Positions 25,456-33,912 of a DNA stretch of 64,000 bases are shown here, piece after piece. The stretch is from assembly GCF_003851545.1 (NCBI RefSeq), contig NZ_BHVX01000011.1, positions 97,833 through 161,832 on the forward strand, given 5' to 3'. The first letter of the stretch is position 1, and each line of letters starts with the position of its first letter. The translations under genes and the position numbers were made by a program. The notes under the pieces are model-generated. The model saw nothing but the letters and a program-made list of their open reading frames with translations, was not told the DNA's origin and did not search any database. This DNA comes from Ralstonia sp. SET104. GTDB taxonomy: Bacteria > Pseudomonadota > Gammaproteobacteria > Burkholderiales > Burkholderiaceae.

Positions 25456-26187
25456 TCAGCGGCGCTTGGCGCGACGCTTGATCGCCTTCTTCTTTGCGGG
25501 TGCGGGCTCATCACCGCCCACATCGGCATCACCGTCATTGCTGGCGACGTCGGTTTGCGTCAACTCGGGGCGCAACGCTTCGACTTCGGCGCGCGACAGA
25601 CGGCGGATCTCCACCTGCGTCGAACCGCGCTTCACGAAGTCCAGACGCTTGGCCGCCGCATACGACATGTCGACGATGCGCTTGCCGTGATACGGGCCGC
25701 GATCCGTCACCTTGGCCACCACCACGCGGTCGTTGGAAAGGTTACGCACCAGCACCCAGCTCTGCAGCGGCAGCGACGGATGCGCCACCGTGAAGGCGTT
25801 CATATCGAAGCGCTCGCCACTGGCGGTACGGCGGCCGTGGAAGCCGCGGCCGTACCACGAAGCCACGCCGCGTTGCTCGAACGTACCGAGGTCGGCGCGC
25901 AGGCCGGGGCTCGTATCTGCGTTCTCGTCAAGCTTGAGGCTGCTCGAATCCGGCACGCCGCGAAACGACAGCGCGCCCCAGGCATCGGGGTTGTTGCGCG
26001 GGTCGGCCGGCTTCAACGCGGCGGCTGCAGGCTTGCTGGCCTGCAGGCCAGGCTGCCCACCCGTGGGCGGTTCGCCGGGTACGGCGGCACAGCCTGCGAG
26101 CGCCAGCAGTGCGGCACCATGCGTCAGCCAGGCACGCAGCGTGCGGCCGGCCGAAAGGCTGGGGATCGGGTGGGTCAACTGGAACAT
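25456..26187 (-). CDS. rlpA: RlpA-family septal lipoprotein, lytic transglycosylase
   Basis: A 243-residue lipoprotein (ALLALAGC lipobox) with the double-psi beta-barrel core GVASWYGRGFHGRRTASGERFDMNAFTVAHPSLP...VVVAKVTDRGPYHGKRIVDMSYAAAKRLD. RlpA cleaves denuded glycan strands at septa. There is no C-terminal SPOR domain; the protein ends in a Lys/Arg-rich tail (KKKAIKRRAKRR), so septal targeting must differ. An ATG seven codons upstream (26208) is an alternative start. Confidence 0.9.
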   Translation of the reverse strand: MFQLTHPIPSLSAGRTLRAWLTHGAALLALAGCAAVPGEPPTGGQPGLQASKPAAAALKPADPRNNPDAWGALSFRGVPDSSSLKLDENADTSPGLRADLGTFEQRGVASWYGRGFHGRRTASGERFDMNAFTVAHPSLPLQSWVLVRNLSNDRVVVAKVTDRGPYHGKRIVDMSYAAAKRLDFVKRGSTQVEIRRLSRAEVEALRPELTQTDVASNDGDADVGGDEPAPAKKKAIKRRAKRR

Positions 26188-26388
26188 GGCCGCGAGTCTA
26201 ACACGCATGCTTTGATCGATTATTTACATTTCCTATTAAAAGGATCACATCATGCTGTCATCTCGCATCAATTTTGTAATATTTTCTTTCCGATGTAACA
26301 GTGCGCCCCGCGAGCCCAGTGCTGGCGCGGGCTCGGCCCGATACAATCGGGTTATCCCTGACATGCGCAAATGCGCGCCAAAGATCAC
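26188..26388. promoter_or_regulatory. AT-rich divergent promoter region
   Basis: The bases 26210-26300 are strikingly AT-rich and lie between the divergent rlpA and hydrolase genes. CCCGAT-ACA-ATCGGG at 26338-26352 is a small inverted repeat that includes a TACAAT -10-like element upstream of the hydrolase gene. Confidence 0.4.
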
Positions 26389-27045
26389 ATGAAAGTCGTC
26401 GTCATCCCCGTTACGCCGTTTGAACAGAACTGCACGCTGCTGATCGGCGACGATGGCGCGGCCGCCGTCACCGACCCGGGCGGCGATATCGAACGCATCC
26501 TGGCCGCCGCCCAACAGCACGGCGCGCGCATCGAAAAGATCCTGCTCACGCACGGTCATGTTGACCACTGCGCCGCCGCCGATGCGCTGCGCACACAGCT
26601 TGGCGTGCCCATCGAAGGCCCGCACAAAGACGAGGCGTTCTGGATCGATCAGCTTCCGATGCAAAGCCAGCGCTTCGGCTTTCCGCCGGCCAACGCCTTC
26701 GTGCCCGACCGCTGGCTGGATGATGGCGACACAGTAGAAGCCGCTGGCCGCACGCTGCAGGTGTTTCACTGCCCCGGCCACACGCCCGGCCATGTGGTGT
26801 TTTTCAGCGCGGAAGATCGCGTCGCCATCGTCGGCGACGTGCTGTTCGCGGGTTCAATTGGCCGTACGGATTTTCCGCGCGGCAATCATGCGGACCTGAT
26901 CCGCGCGATCCGCACCAAGCTCTGGCCGCTCGGCGACGACGTCACCTTTGTGCCGGGCCACGGGCCGGTCTCCACCTTCGGCGAGGAGCGCGCGACCAAT
27001 CCGTACGTTGCCGATCGCCTGTTTGCCAACGAAGGCACAACATGA
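26389..27045 (+). CDS. Metallo-beta-lactamase-fold hydrolase (glyoxalase II-like, YcbL type)
   Basis: A 218-residue cytoplasmic hydrolase. The metal-binding [11 protein letters not shown] (HxHxDH), the later CPGHTPGH and VPGHGP histidines and the [15 protein letters not shown] aspartate give a complete di-metal site. The family cleaves glutathione thioesters such as S-lactoylglutathione, or related thioesters. The start is chosen at [14 protein letters not shown], six codons inside the longest frame. It overlaps the next gene by ATGA (27042-27045). Confidence 0.9.
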   Translation: MKVVVIPVTPFEQNCTLLIGDDGAAAVTDPGGDIERILAAAQQHGARIEKILLTHGHVDHCAAADALRTQLGVPIEGPHKDEAFWIDQLPMQSQRFGFPPANAFVPDRWLDDGDTVEAAGRTLQVFHCPGHTPGHVVFFSAEDRVAIVGDVLFAGSIGRTDFPRGNHADLIRAIRTKLWPLGDDVTFVPGHGPVSTFGEERATNPYVADRLFANEGTT

Positions 27046-27761
27046 GCGATCAAGATAACGACAGCGACAACATCTTCGCCGACACCGCGCCTGCCGCACC
27101 GGCAGACAAGCCTCGCCGCAAGCGCGGCAACCAGCTGCCTGACACACGGCCCGAAATCTACGTCAGCACCGACATTGAAGCCGATGGGCCCATTCCAGGG
27201 CCGCACTCGATGCTGAGCTTCGCGAGCGCGGCGTACCTGGCCGACAAGACGCTCGTCGGCACGTTTGAGGCCAACCTGGAAACGCTGCCGGGCGCTGAAG
27301 GCCACCCGATCCAGATGCAATGGTGGCAAACGCAGCCCGAGGCGTGGGCGGCCTGCCGTACCAACCTCGAAGCCCCCGAAGTGGCCCTGCCACGCTACGT
27401 GGAATGGGTCGAGAGCCTGCCCGGCAAGCCTGTGTTCGTGGCGTTTCCGGCAGGCTTCGATTTCACCTACATGTTCTGGTACATGATGCGTTTTGCCGGA
27501 CGCTCGCCGTTCGGCTGGGCAGCGCTCGACATCAAGACGCTGGCCTTTGCGCTCACGGGCCTGCCGTATCGACGCAACGTGAAGGCGCTCTTTCCCGAAC
27601 ACTGGCACGACCCGCTGCCGCACACGCATATCGCGCTGGACGACGCAAAAGAGCAAGGCGCACTTTTCTGCAACATGCTCGCCGAGTTGCATCAACGGCA
27701 AACCGAGCGCGAAGCCCAGCGCGCCGCCGCACAAGTGCCCCACCAATCTGCTCAGGATTGA
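27042..27761 (+). CDS. DnaQ-like DEDDh 3'-5' exonuclease
   Basis: A 239-residue protein with the exonuclease motifs of the RNase H-like DEDD family: D44/E46 in [10 protein letters not shown] (Exo I), D140 in [11 protein letters not shown] (Exo II) and H196/D201 in [13 protein letters not shown] (Exo III, DEDDh). There is a charged, disordered N-terminal 35 residues. It may act on RNA or DNA ends; the substrate is unknown. It is translationally coupled to the upstream thioesterase-like hydrolase, an association I cannot explain. Confidence 0.8.
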   Translation: MSDQDNDSDNIFADTAPAAPADKPRRKRGNQLPDTRPEIYVSTDIEADGPIPGPHSMLSFASAAYLADKTLVGTFEANLETLPGAEGHPIQMQWWQTQPEAWAACRTNLEAPEVALPRYVEWVESLPGKPVFVAFPAGFDFTYMFWYMMRFAGRSPFGWAALDIKTLAFALTGLPYRRNVKALFPEHWHDPLPHTHIALDDAKEQGALFCNMLAELHQRQTEREAQRAAAQVPHQSAQD

Positions 27762-27981
27762 GCGCCGGACACATCACGCATTTCGCCAAGAGCCGCATAC
27801 CGTTTGCGTCTTGCCCGCGTGATGCGCGCACCATGCCGCAACGCAACTTGCAGCGCCGCAAACCCGCGCCTACGCTGGGCTTGTGCGAGGCGACCAGACG
27901 ACTGCGCCACCCGGCGCCGGCAAGCAAAGCCACTCGCATACGCCATTTGCTTGCCGTATCGTTTTCGGGCCGCACGTGCCC

Positions 27982-28007
27982 CCGACGCCGGTGCGTGCCG
28001 GCGTCGG
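27982..28007 (+). other. Perfect GC-rich stem-loop upstream of the small membrane protein
   Basis: CCGACGCCGG and its exact complement flank the loop TGCGTG, ending 28 bases before the start at 28036. There is no T-run. It may be a terminator for the exonuclease transcript or a 5' leader structure. No gene is seen in the remainder of 27762-28035. Confidence 0.45.
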
Positions 28008-28035
28008 CTATCAGCCAACAACGGGAGGTTCCGCG

Positions 28036-28302
28036 ATGCGATTTTCCCGTGACGCGTTTGACACGCAACACTTGCGAGCGATGACGGAGCGCTTGCATTG
28101 GCATCGCAAATCGTCTGCGAAGGCGGTCCCGTTGAGCATGCGTGCGCAGCATCTACATCACACGCACAGCAACGCGCACCACGACGCAGAGGTGATGAAA
28201 GTCGCCATGGTGTCTACCGTGGCGGCGCTGGCAGTGGTGCTTGCCGCCCTGCTGGCAATTGGCTTCGGGTCAGAAATGGCCCGATGGATGGGCCTGGAAT
28301 AA
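28036..28302 (+). CDS. Small His-rich single-pass membrane protein
   Basis: An 88-residue protein of no recognised family. The N-terminal half is basic and His-rich (RLHWHRK, QHLHHTHSNAHHDAE), and the C-terminal half is one hydrophobic helix (VAMVSTVAALAVVLAALLAIGFG) with a short tail. GGGAGG precedes the start at 28036 with good spacing, which favours a real gene. A metal-linked role could be guessed from the histidines but nothing more. Confidence 0.65.
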   Translation: MRFSRDAFDTQHLRAMTERLHWHRKSSAKAVPLSMRAQHLHHTHSNAHHDAEVMKVAMVSTVAALAVVLAALLAIGFGSEMARWMGLE

Positions 28303-28426
28303 TCCGGTGCCCTTGCGCGTCTTGACGGACGCAGCCCCGGCCCTCGCGCAAAGCGAGATACGGCCACCCCTGAACGGCCTGTCCGATGGAAATCGCCAGG
28401 CCGTTCAACTTTGTGGGGCGCCGGAG

Positions 28427-28777
28427 TTACTTCAGGAAGGCGTCGAGTGCTTCGGGTGTGCGGCCGATGGTGGCCCTGTCGTTGCGAACGAGCACGGGGC
28501 GCTGCAGCAGCTTCGGGTGTGCTGCAATGGCCTTGAGCAGCGCGTCATCTGATGCATCGGCCAGATTGAGTTGCGCGTATTCGTCTTCGTTTTCTCGGAC
28601 GAGCGTGCGCAGCGGAGTGTCGAGCTGCGCGGCGAGCCTCTTGAGATCAGCCAGCGTGGGCGGCGTGCTCAGGTATTCGATGACGTCGAGTTGTTCGCCC
28701 TTTTCTGCGGCAAAGGCCTCGGCCTGTTCAAGGGCGGCGCGGGATTTGGAGCAGCGGGGGTTGTGGTAGATCTGCAT
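28427..28777 (-). CDS. ArsC/YffB-family arsenate reductase-like protein
   Basis: A 116-residue thioredoxin-fold protein with the catalytic N-terminal motif YHNPRCSKSR (Cys9) and the C-terminal RPVLVRNDRATIGRTPEAL typical of glutaredoxin-coupled arsenate reductases. No other ars genes are nearby, so arsenate may not be the natural substrate. The start at MQIYHNPRC follows the family; the sequence in front is a 12-base repeat with no ribosome site. Confidence 0.88.
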   Translation of the reverse strand: MQIYHNPRCSKSRAALEQAEAFAAEKGEQLDVIEYLSTPPTLADLKRLAAQLDTPLRTLVRENEDEYAQLNLADASDDALLKAIAAHPKLLQRPVLVRNDRATIGRTPEALDAFLK

Positions 28778-28801
28778 GGGCGTTGGCGTGGGCGTTGGCT
28801 T
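28778..28801. repeat. 12-base direct repeat in front of the ArsC-like gene
   Basis: GGGCGTTGGCGT is followed by GGGCGTTGGCTT, immediately upstream of the ArsC-family start on the other strand, in the place of a ribosome-binding site. Confidence 0.6.
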
Positions 28802-28910
28802 GATGAAACGTGCCGTCATCTTAAGCGCTGGCGCGTAGCCGTTGGTTTCGTGGTTGGCTGTGGGGGGATTCGCAGGTTTGGATGTTGGCTCCCTGCAAGG
28901 GCCGATGCAA

Positions 28911-28938
28911 GGGATGCGGGATGCAGGATGCGGGATGC
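28911..28938. repeat. Four tandem 7-base units (GGGATGC)
   Basis: Three copies are GGGATGC and one is AGGATGC. They lie in the divergent region between the ArsC-like gene and aidB. The copy number could vary between strains. Confidence 0.75.
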
Positions 28939-29047
28939 GCAAACCTCAAAAACCCAAACCGCGTATGGAAATCCCCCTCCACCCGCCCCAGCCATCACTG
29001 GTCTACCATGGCCTCACAACCAAATGTGACACGCCAGGAGACCCTCC

Positions 29048-30709
29048 ATGCCCACCGATGCCACGCACCGCGTCTTCAATCAGGTCCAGGATCTGACCGG
29101 CTTCAACCCCTTCACGTCCGACGCCACGCTGCAAAGCGCCCTCGAACGCCTGGGCGGCGGCTGGAACGCCGATGCGTTGCGATCCTTCGGTGACCAGCTC
29201 GGCGCCCCCGAAACCCTGCGGTGGGCCGCCGAGGCCAACGAATACCAGCCCGAACTCCACACCCACAGCCGCACCGGCGAGCGCATCGACGCCATCCGCT
29301 TCGACCCCGCCTGGCACGCCCTGCTCAGCCTGATGCGCGGCCAGGGCCTGCAGGCTCTGCCGTTTGTCGACCCACGCCCCGGCGCCTGGATTGCCCGCAC
29401 CGCCGGCTATTTCATGCAGGCCCAGATCGAATCCGGCACGCTCTGCCCGGCGACGATGACGTTCGCCAGCATCCCCGTGCTGCAGAAAGAGACCGCGCTG
29501 TTTGCTGATCTGGGCCCGCGTCTGTATGCCCGTGAGCATGATGCGCGCGATCTGCCGTGGCGCCAGAAGAACGCCATCCTCATCGGCATGGGCATGACGG
29601 AAAAGCAAGGCGGCTCCGACGTGCGCAGCAACATCACGGTGGCCACCGCCTTGCGCGGCGAGGGGCGCGGCGCGACGTACGCCATCACCGGGCACAAGTG
29701 GTTCTTCTCGGCGCCGATGTGCGATGCACACCTGGTGGTTGCGCGCATGGGCGCCGAAGATGGTCCGCTGTCGTGCTTTTTCGTGCCGCGCTTTCGCGAC
29801 GACGGCAGCAAAAACCCGATCGAGATCCAGCGCCTAAAGAACAAGCTCGGCAACCGCTCCAACGCCAGCAGCGAGGTGGAGTTCCGTGGCGCGGAGGGCA
29901 TCCTCATCGGCGAGGAAGGGCGCGGCATTCCGACCATCATCGAGATGGCGACGCACACGCGCCTGGACTGCGTGATCGGCAGCGCGGCCATCCTGCGCCA
30001 CGCACTGATGCAGGCGCTGCACCACGCGCGCCATCGCATGGCATTTGGCCGCTTGCTGGTCGATCAGCCGCTGATGCGCAATGTGCTGGCTGATCTCGCG
30101 CTTGAATCTCAGGCCGCGACCTTGCTGATGATGGAACTGGGCAGCGCGTTCGAGCGCGCCGATGTCGATCCGCTGGCCGCCGCCTGGAAGCGCATCGTCA
30201 CGCCGGCGGCCAAGTTCTGGGTCTGCAAGCGCACCCTCGAAGCCACGGGCGAGGCGATGGAAGTCTGGGGCGGCAACGGCTATGTCGAGGAAGGCCCGAT
30301 GGCGCGCCTGTACCGCGAGGCGCCGGTCAATTCCATCTGGGAAGGCTCGGGCAACGTGATGTGCCTGGATGTGCTGCGCGCCATCGCACGCACGCCGGAC
30401 GATGCGCTGCGCCTGGTACACGACATTGGCGAGCGCGCGCAGGGCCACCGCGCCGTGCGTGCCGAACTGGCTGCGCTGCAGGCGATGCTGCATCAGCCGG
30501 GCGACATTCAGGAGACCTCCGCGCGCCGCATCGCGCAGGGGCTGGCACTGACCGCGCAGGCCGCGCTGATGCTGGCGCACGCCCACCCGGACGACGCCGA
30601 ACGCTTTATCGCCAGCCGCTTTCACCATCAGCATGGCCGCGTGTTTGGCACGCTCGACGGCCACGCGCAGGAACTGGGGGCCGTGCTGCAGCGCGCATGG
30701 CCCGCGTGA
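29048..30709 (+). CDS. aidB: AidB-type acyl-CoA dehydrogenase family protein
   Basis: A 553-residue flavoprotein. Its long N-terminal domain (VFNQVQDLTGFNPFTSDATLQSAL, ELHTHSRTGERID) and the FAD site segments (GMGMTEKQGGSDVRSN, ITGHKWFFSAPMCDAHLV, MAFGRLLVDQPLM, YREAPVNSIWEGSGNVMCLDVLRA) match AidB. In E. coli that protein belongs to the adaptive response to alkylation and binds DNA. Here there is no ada or alkB neighbour. GGAG precedes the start. Confidence 0.92.
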   Translation: MPTDATHRVFNQVQDLTGFNPFTSDATLQSALERLGGGWNADALRSFGDQLGAPETLRWAAEANEYQPELHTHSRTGERIDAIRFDPAWHALLSLMRGQGLQALPFVDPRPGAWIARTAGYFMQAQIESGTLCPATMTFASIPVLQKETALFADLGPRLYAREHDARDLPWRQKNAILIGMGMTEKQGGSDVRSNITVATALRGEGRGATYAITGHKWFFSAPMCDAHLVVARMGAEDGPLSCFFVPRFRDDGSKNPIEIQRLKNKLGNRSNASSEVEFRGAEGILIGEEGRGIPTIIEMATHTRLDCVIGSAAILRHALMQALHHARHRMAFGRLLVDQPLMRNVLADLALESQAATLLMMELGSAFERADVDPLAAAWKRIVTPAAKFWVCKRTLEATGEAMEVWGGNGYVEEGPMARLYREAPVNSIWEGSGNVMCLDVLRAIARTPDDALRLVHDIGERAQGHRAVRAELAALQAMLHQPGDIQETSARRIAQGLALTAQAALMLAHAHPDDAERFIASRFHHQHGRVFGTLDGHAQELGAVLQRAWPA

Positions 30710-30842
30710 ACGCGCTGTGAAGAGGCCACAGGTTGGAAGCGGCGAAGGCAATGAAAGCAGGATGAAAGACCGCATCGCATAGGGTGGGGAGCCGCGCAAG
30801 CGCGCCGGCACCAGAAAAATAATCCGACAGGAGACATCCCCC

Positions 30843-31736
30843 GTGCCGCATCCGACCCGCGCATTGCCCGCGGCCGGCCTGGCGTTGTGCGCATTCCAGG
30901 CGTTGGCCGCATCCACCAGCCCCGTTCTCGACCGCATTCGCGAATCCGGCACCGTCCGGCTGGCGTATCGCGAGAACTCCGTGCCGTTCTCCTACATCGA
31001 TGGCGGCAAGCCGGTGGGGTATTCGATCGACCTCTGCGCGCGGCTGGTTGATGCGATCAAAGTGGCGCTCAAGCGGCCGGAGCTGAAGGTGGCCTATGTG
31101 GCGGTGACACCGGCCACGCGCATTGCCGCCATCACCGAGGGCAAGGCCGATCTGGAATGCGGCTCGACCAACAACACGCGCGAGCGGCGTGAGAAGGTAG
31201 CGTTCACTATCCCGCATTACATTGCCAGCAGACGCATGTTGGTCAAGACCACCTCGGGCATCCACCGCTGGGAAGACCTGAACAACAAGACGGTGGTGTC
31301 CACGCGGGGCAGTACCAACGGCGGGCAGATTCGCTCAATGGCCGATGCGCGCGTGCTCAAGATCAACGTGATCGAAGCCAAGGACCACGCCGAAGCCTTT
31401 GGCATGGTGGCAGTTGGCAAGGCCGATGCGTTTGCGATGGACGACGTGCTGCTCTATGGCTTTCGCGCCACTTCGCCCCACCCGGCGGACTACGCGGTGG
31501 TCGGCAGCAACCTGGCCGTAGCGCCCTACGCAATCATGCTCGGCAAGGACGATGCGGCGTTCAAGAAAGTGGTCGACCTGGCAATGTCGCGCACGATCCT
31601 CGATGGCGATGCAGAGAAGCTCTACAAGAAGTGGTTCCAGCAGCCCATTGCGCCCAACGGTGTGAAGCTTGAGATTCCGATGAGCTTCCTGCTGCGCGAC
31701 TCGTTCAAGTTTCCGACCGACAAGGTGGCGGACTAA
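30843..31736 (+). CDS. Amino-acid ABC transporter substrate-binding protein (GltI-like), copy 1
   Basis: A 297-residue periplasmic binding protein with a signal peptide (about residues 1-23, ending QALAAS). The family-3 solute-binding signature is IRESGTVRLAYRENSVPFSYIDGGKPVGYSIDLC, followed by LECGSTNNTRERREKVAFTIPHY. It resembles glutamate/aspartate binding proteins. The start is GTG at 30843 with GGAG upstream. It is a close paralogue of the next gene (32010). No permease or ATPase gene is linked. Confidence 0.9.
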   Translation: MPHPTRALPAAGLALCAFQALAASTSPVLDRIRESGTVRLAYRENSVPFSYIDGGKPVGYSIDLCARLVDAIKVALKRPELKVAYVAVTPATRIAAITEGKADLECGSTNNTRERREKVAFTIPHYIASRRMLVKTTSGIHRWEDLNNKTVVSTRGSTNGGQIRSMADARVLKINVIEAKDHAEAFGMVAVGKADAFAMDDVLLYGFRATSPHPADYAVVGSNLAVAPYAIMLGKDDAAFKKVVDLAMSRTILDGDAEKLYKKWFQQPIAPNGVKLEIPMSFLLRDSFKFPTDKVAD

Positions 31737-32009
31737 CGCAACACCCATCAACCATGCACCGAGAAGGTGCTTGAGGGTATACCCGCAATCAGCGCATAAT
31801 GCGCGCCCATGGCGGCGCGTGACATTGCTTCACGGTTTGGCATTCTCCGGGGGAGTGGCGCGCGCAAGCCAGTTCGACGCGATCGATCCGGGCTGACCCG
31901 GCAAACGATTGCGAAGACGGCCGCGCCGACAGGGCACAGCGGCAGCGGCACGGTCACTTCGGGCCAGCCGTGCCCATATAGCCCTAACTCTCTCCCAGGA
32001 CCTTTGACG

Positions 32010-32918
32010 ATGCTGTTCCCTGCGCGCACGTGGCTGCTGCCCGCGTTTGCCATTCCTGCCGCTGTTTCCGCCGCGCTCTCTTCATCCAACGCCCTCGCCG
32101 CCACCCCGACACTCGATCGCATCCGCGACTCGGGCACGGTACACGTGGCGTATCGGGAAGACTCGATTCCGTTTTCGTACCTCGACGGCAGCAAGCCAGT
32201 GGGCTACGCGATCGACATCTGCTCGCATCTGATCGACTCGCTCAAGACCACGCTGAAGCGCCCCGACCTGAAGGTGCAATACCTGCCGGTGACGGCTGCA
32301 ACGCGCATGGACGTGATCGCCACGGGCAAGGCCGACCTGGAGTGTGGCTCAACCAATAACTCGCGCGATCGACGCGAGAAGGTGGCCTTTACGATTCCGC
32401 ACTACATCACCAAGGGCCGCATGCTGGTGAAGACGGCCTCGCCCATCCAGCAATGGGAAGACCTGAACGGCAAGACGGTGGTGGCCGCACGCGGGTCAAC
32501 CAATGCCGACCTCGCACGCAAGCTCAACGAGACCGGTATGACGATGCACGTGGTGGATGCCAACGACCTGCGCAGCGCGTTTGCGATGCTGGCCGATGGC
32601 CGCGCCAATGCGTTCGCCGGTGACGACATCCTGCTCTCGGGCATGCGCGCCACGGCCAGGAATCCGGCCGACTATCGCCTGGCGGGCAAGACCCAGTTGG
32701 TGTCGTCGTACGCAATTATGCTCAGCAAGCAAGACCCGGAATTCAAGAAGCTGATCGATCAGTCGATGACGCGGCTGATTGTGGACGGCGAGGTGCCGAA
32801 GCTATACAAGAAGTGGTTCCAGCAGCCGATTCCGCCCAACGGGGTGAACCTGGAAGTGCCGATGAGCTATCTGCTGCGGGACTCGTTCAATACGCCAACG
32901 GATAGTGCTGGCAACTGA
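32010..32918 (+). CDS. Amino-acid ABC transporter substrate-binding protein (GltI-like), copy 2
   Basis: A 302-residue periplasmic binding protein with a signal peptide to about residue 31 (SNALAA). It shares long segments with copy 1, such as the LECGSTNN..RDRREKVAFTIPHYI block and the C-terminal LYKKWFQQPI.PNGV.LE.PMS.LLRDSF, so the pair arose by tandem duplication. The start at MLFPARTW is set by AGGACC upstream; the open frame extends 67 codons further without coding character. It is also without a linked permease. Confidence 0.9.
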   Translation: MLFPARTWLLPAFAIPAAVSAALSSSNALAATPTLDRIRDSGTVHVAYREDSIPFSYLDGSKPVGYAIDICSHLIDSLKTTLKRPDLKVQYLPVTAATRMDVIATGKADLECGSTNNSRDRREKVAFTIPHYITKGRMLVKTASPIQQWEDLNGKTVVAARGSTNADLARKLNETGMTMHVVDANDLRSAFAMLADGRANAFAGDDILLSGMRATARNPADYRLAGKTQLVSSYAIMLSKQDPEFKKLIDQSMTRLIVDGEVPKLYKKWFQQPIPPNGVNLEVPMSYLLRDSFNTPTDSAGN

Positions 32919-32954
32919 GGCTGGCCGTTGTAGTGCCTGGGGGGCCGGGCGAGG

Positions 32955-32968
32955 AGACCTTCGGGTCT
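32955..32968 (+). other. Short TTCG-loop hairpin after the binding-protein pair
   Basis: AGACC-TTCG-GGTCT, 36 bases after the stop of copy 2. There is no T-run, so it is a weak terminator candidate at best. Confidence 0.3.
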
Positions 32969-33051
32969 GCCGGTCGTTCTCTAAGGGCCGGTTTTGCTAC
33001 CCCCGCCGTCAGGCCCGCCACCCCGTGTAGCAACGAGATGGCGAGCCTCCG

Positions 33052-33258
33052 ATGCAACTTGGCGAGGCCGACATGCCATCTGTCAGAAGCGGGCACCGCC
33101 CCGCATACGCCAGCATCCACCCGCCCGAGTATCGGCACGGGTTTCTGGATGGCATCGGTGCCTTCGTATCAATGGTGCTGGAGGGCCGTCAGATCAACCC
33201 TGAAACGTGGGAAGTGCTCTGCGTGTGGCCAGTGAGCGGGTCAAAGGAAAGCCGGTGA
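33052..33258 (+). CDS. Possible small hypothetical protein
   Basis: A 68-codon frame (or 61 codons from the internal ATG at 33073) reading HPPEYRHGFLDGIGAFVSMVLEGRQINPETWEVLCVW. This has protein-like composition, with a predicted helix and aromatic residues. No family was recognised and no clear ribosome site is visible. It converges with the 33259-33585 gene, ending immediately beside it. It is the only gene candidate in 32919-33258. Confidence 0.35.
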   Translation: MQLGEADMPSVRSGHRPAYASIHPPEYRHGFLDGIGAFVSMVLEGRQINPETWEVLCVWPVSGSKESR

Positions 33259-33585
33259 TCAGTTGCCGATCTGGCGGCTCACCTGGTTTTCCTGCTGGTT
33301 CAGTACGCGCTGTTCCGGCTTGGTGATGTGGCCGCCGTTCTGGGCGGCCATGTCGCGCTCTTCCTGGCGGATCTGGCGATCGTCCTTGCGCAGCGTCGCG
33401 GCCTGGCCCTTGGTGATCTCGCCTTCCTTCACTTCGTTGTGGATGCGGCGGTTCTGGTTGGCCAGGCGCTTGTTCACTTCAGCGCGGCGTGGGTGTTCCT
33501 TTTGCCAGTGCGTTTGCGCGAAGGCGCCGGTGGCGGCGGACAGAGCGACAGCGGACACAGCCAGGACTTTGACGATGCGGTTCAT
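33259..33585 (-). CDS. Small exported helical protein
   Basis: A 108-residue protein with a clear signal peptide (VLAVSAVALSAATGAFAQ) and a very polar, helical mature part rich in Gln, Asn, Arg and Glu (HPRRAEVNKRLANQNRRIHNEVKEGEITKGQAATLRKDDRQIRQEERDMAAQNGG). The N-x-R-I-x-x-E-x-x-x-G-x-I-T-x-x-Q-A pattern occurs in many small periplasmic proteins of unknown function in this group. It is probably a periplasmic helical protein, possibly stress-linked. Confidence 0.75.
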   Translation of the reverse strand: MNRIVKVLAVSAVALSAATGAFAQTHWQKEHPRRAEVNKRLANQNRRIHNEVKEGEITKGQAATLRKDDRQIRQEERDMAAQNGGHITKPEQRVLNQQENQVSRQIGN

Positions 33586-33912
33586 GGTTTTCCCCCAATT
33601 GGCGGCTGACCGATTCAGCCGCTCTGCTGCCAATAACGGCCCGTTTCGGCTGAACGCTGACGGCCGTCGTGTAACCGCGCGTAAGCCGTGTAACGGCGGC
33701 GGGAGAAAGCGAGGGGCGCAAACGCGTGCGGCTTGCAATCGAGGCTATCGCCATCCAAAAAGCGGGTGAGAAACGCGTGTGCGCGCAGCGTCGGCGGCCC
33801 TCGCAAAACCCCGGCTGGCGGCAGCCATGATGACGCGCAAAGCGCGTCGCCCCCGCGTGCTACCATCGCCCTCCGCTGTCAGTTCCCGCCCGATTTCCTC
33901 CCGCCTGTTCCC

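Noticed and set aside
32955..32968. A definite terminator after the second GltI-like gene
   Set aside because: Only a 5-bp stem with no T-run, so it is kept as a weak hairpin only.
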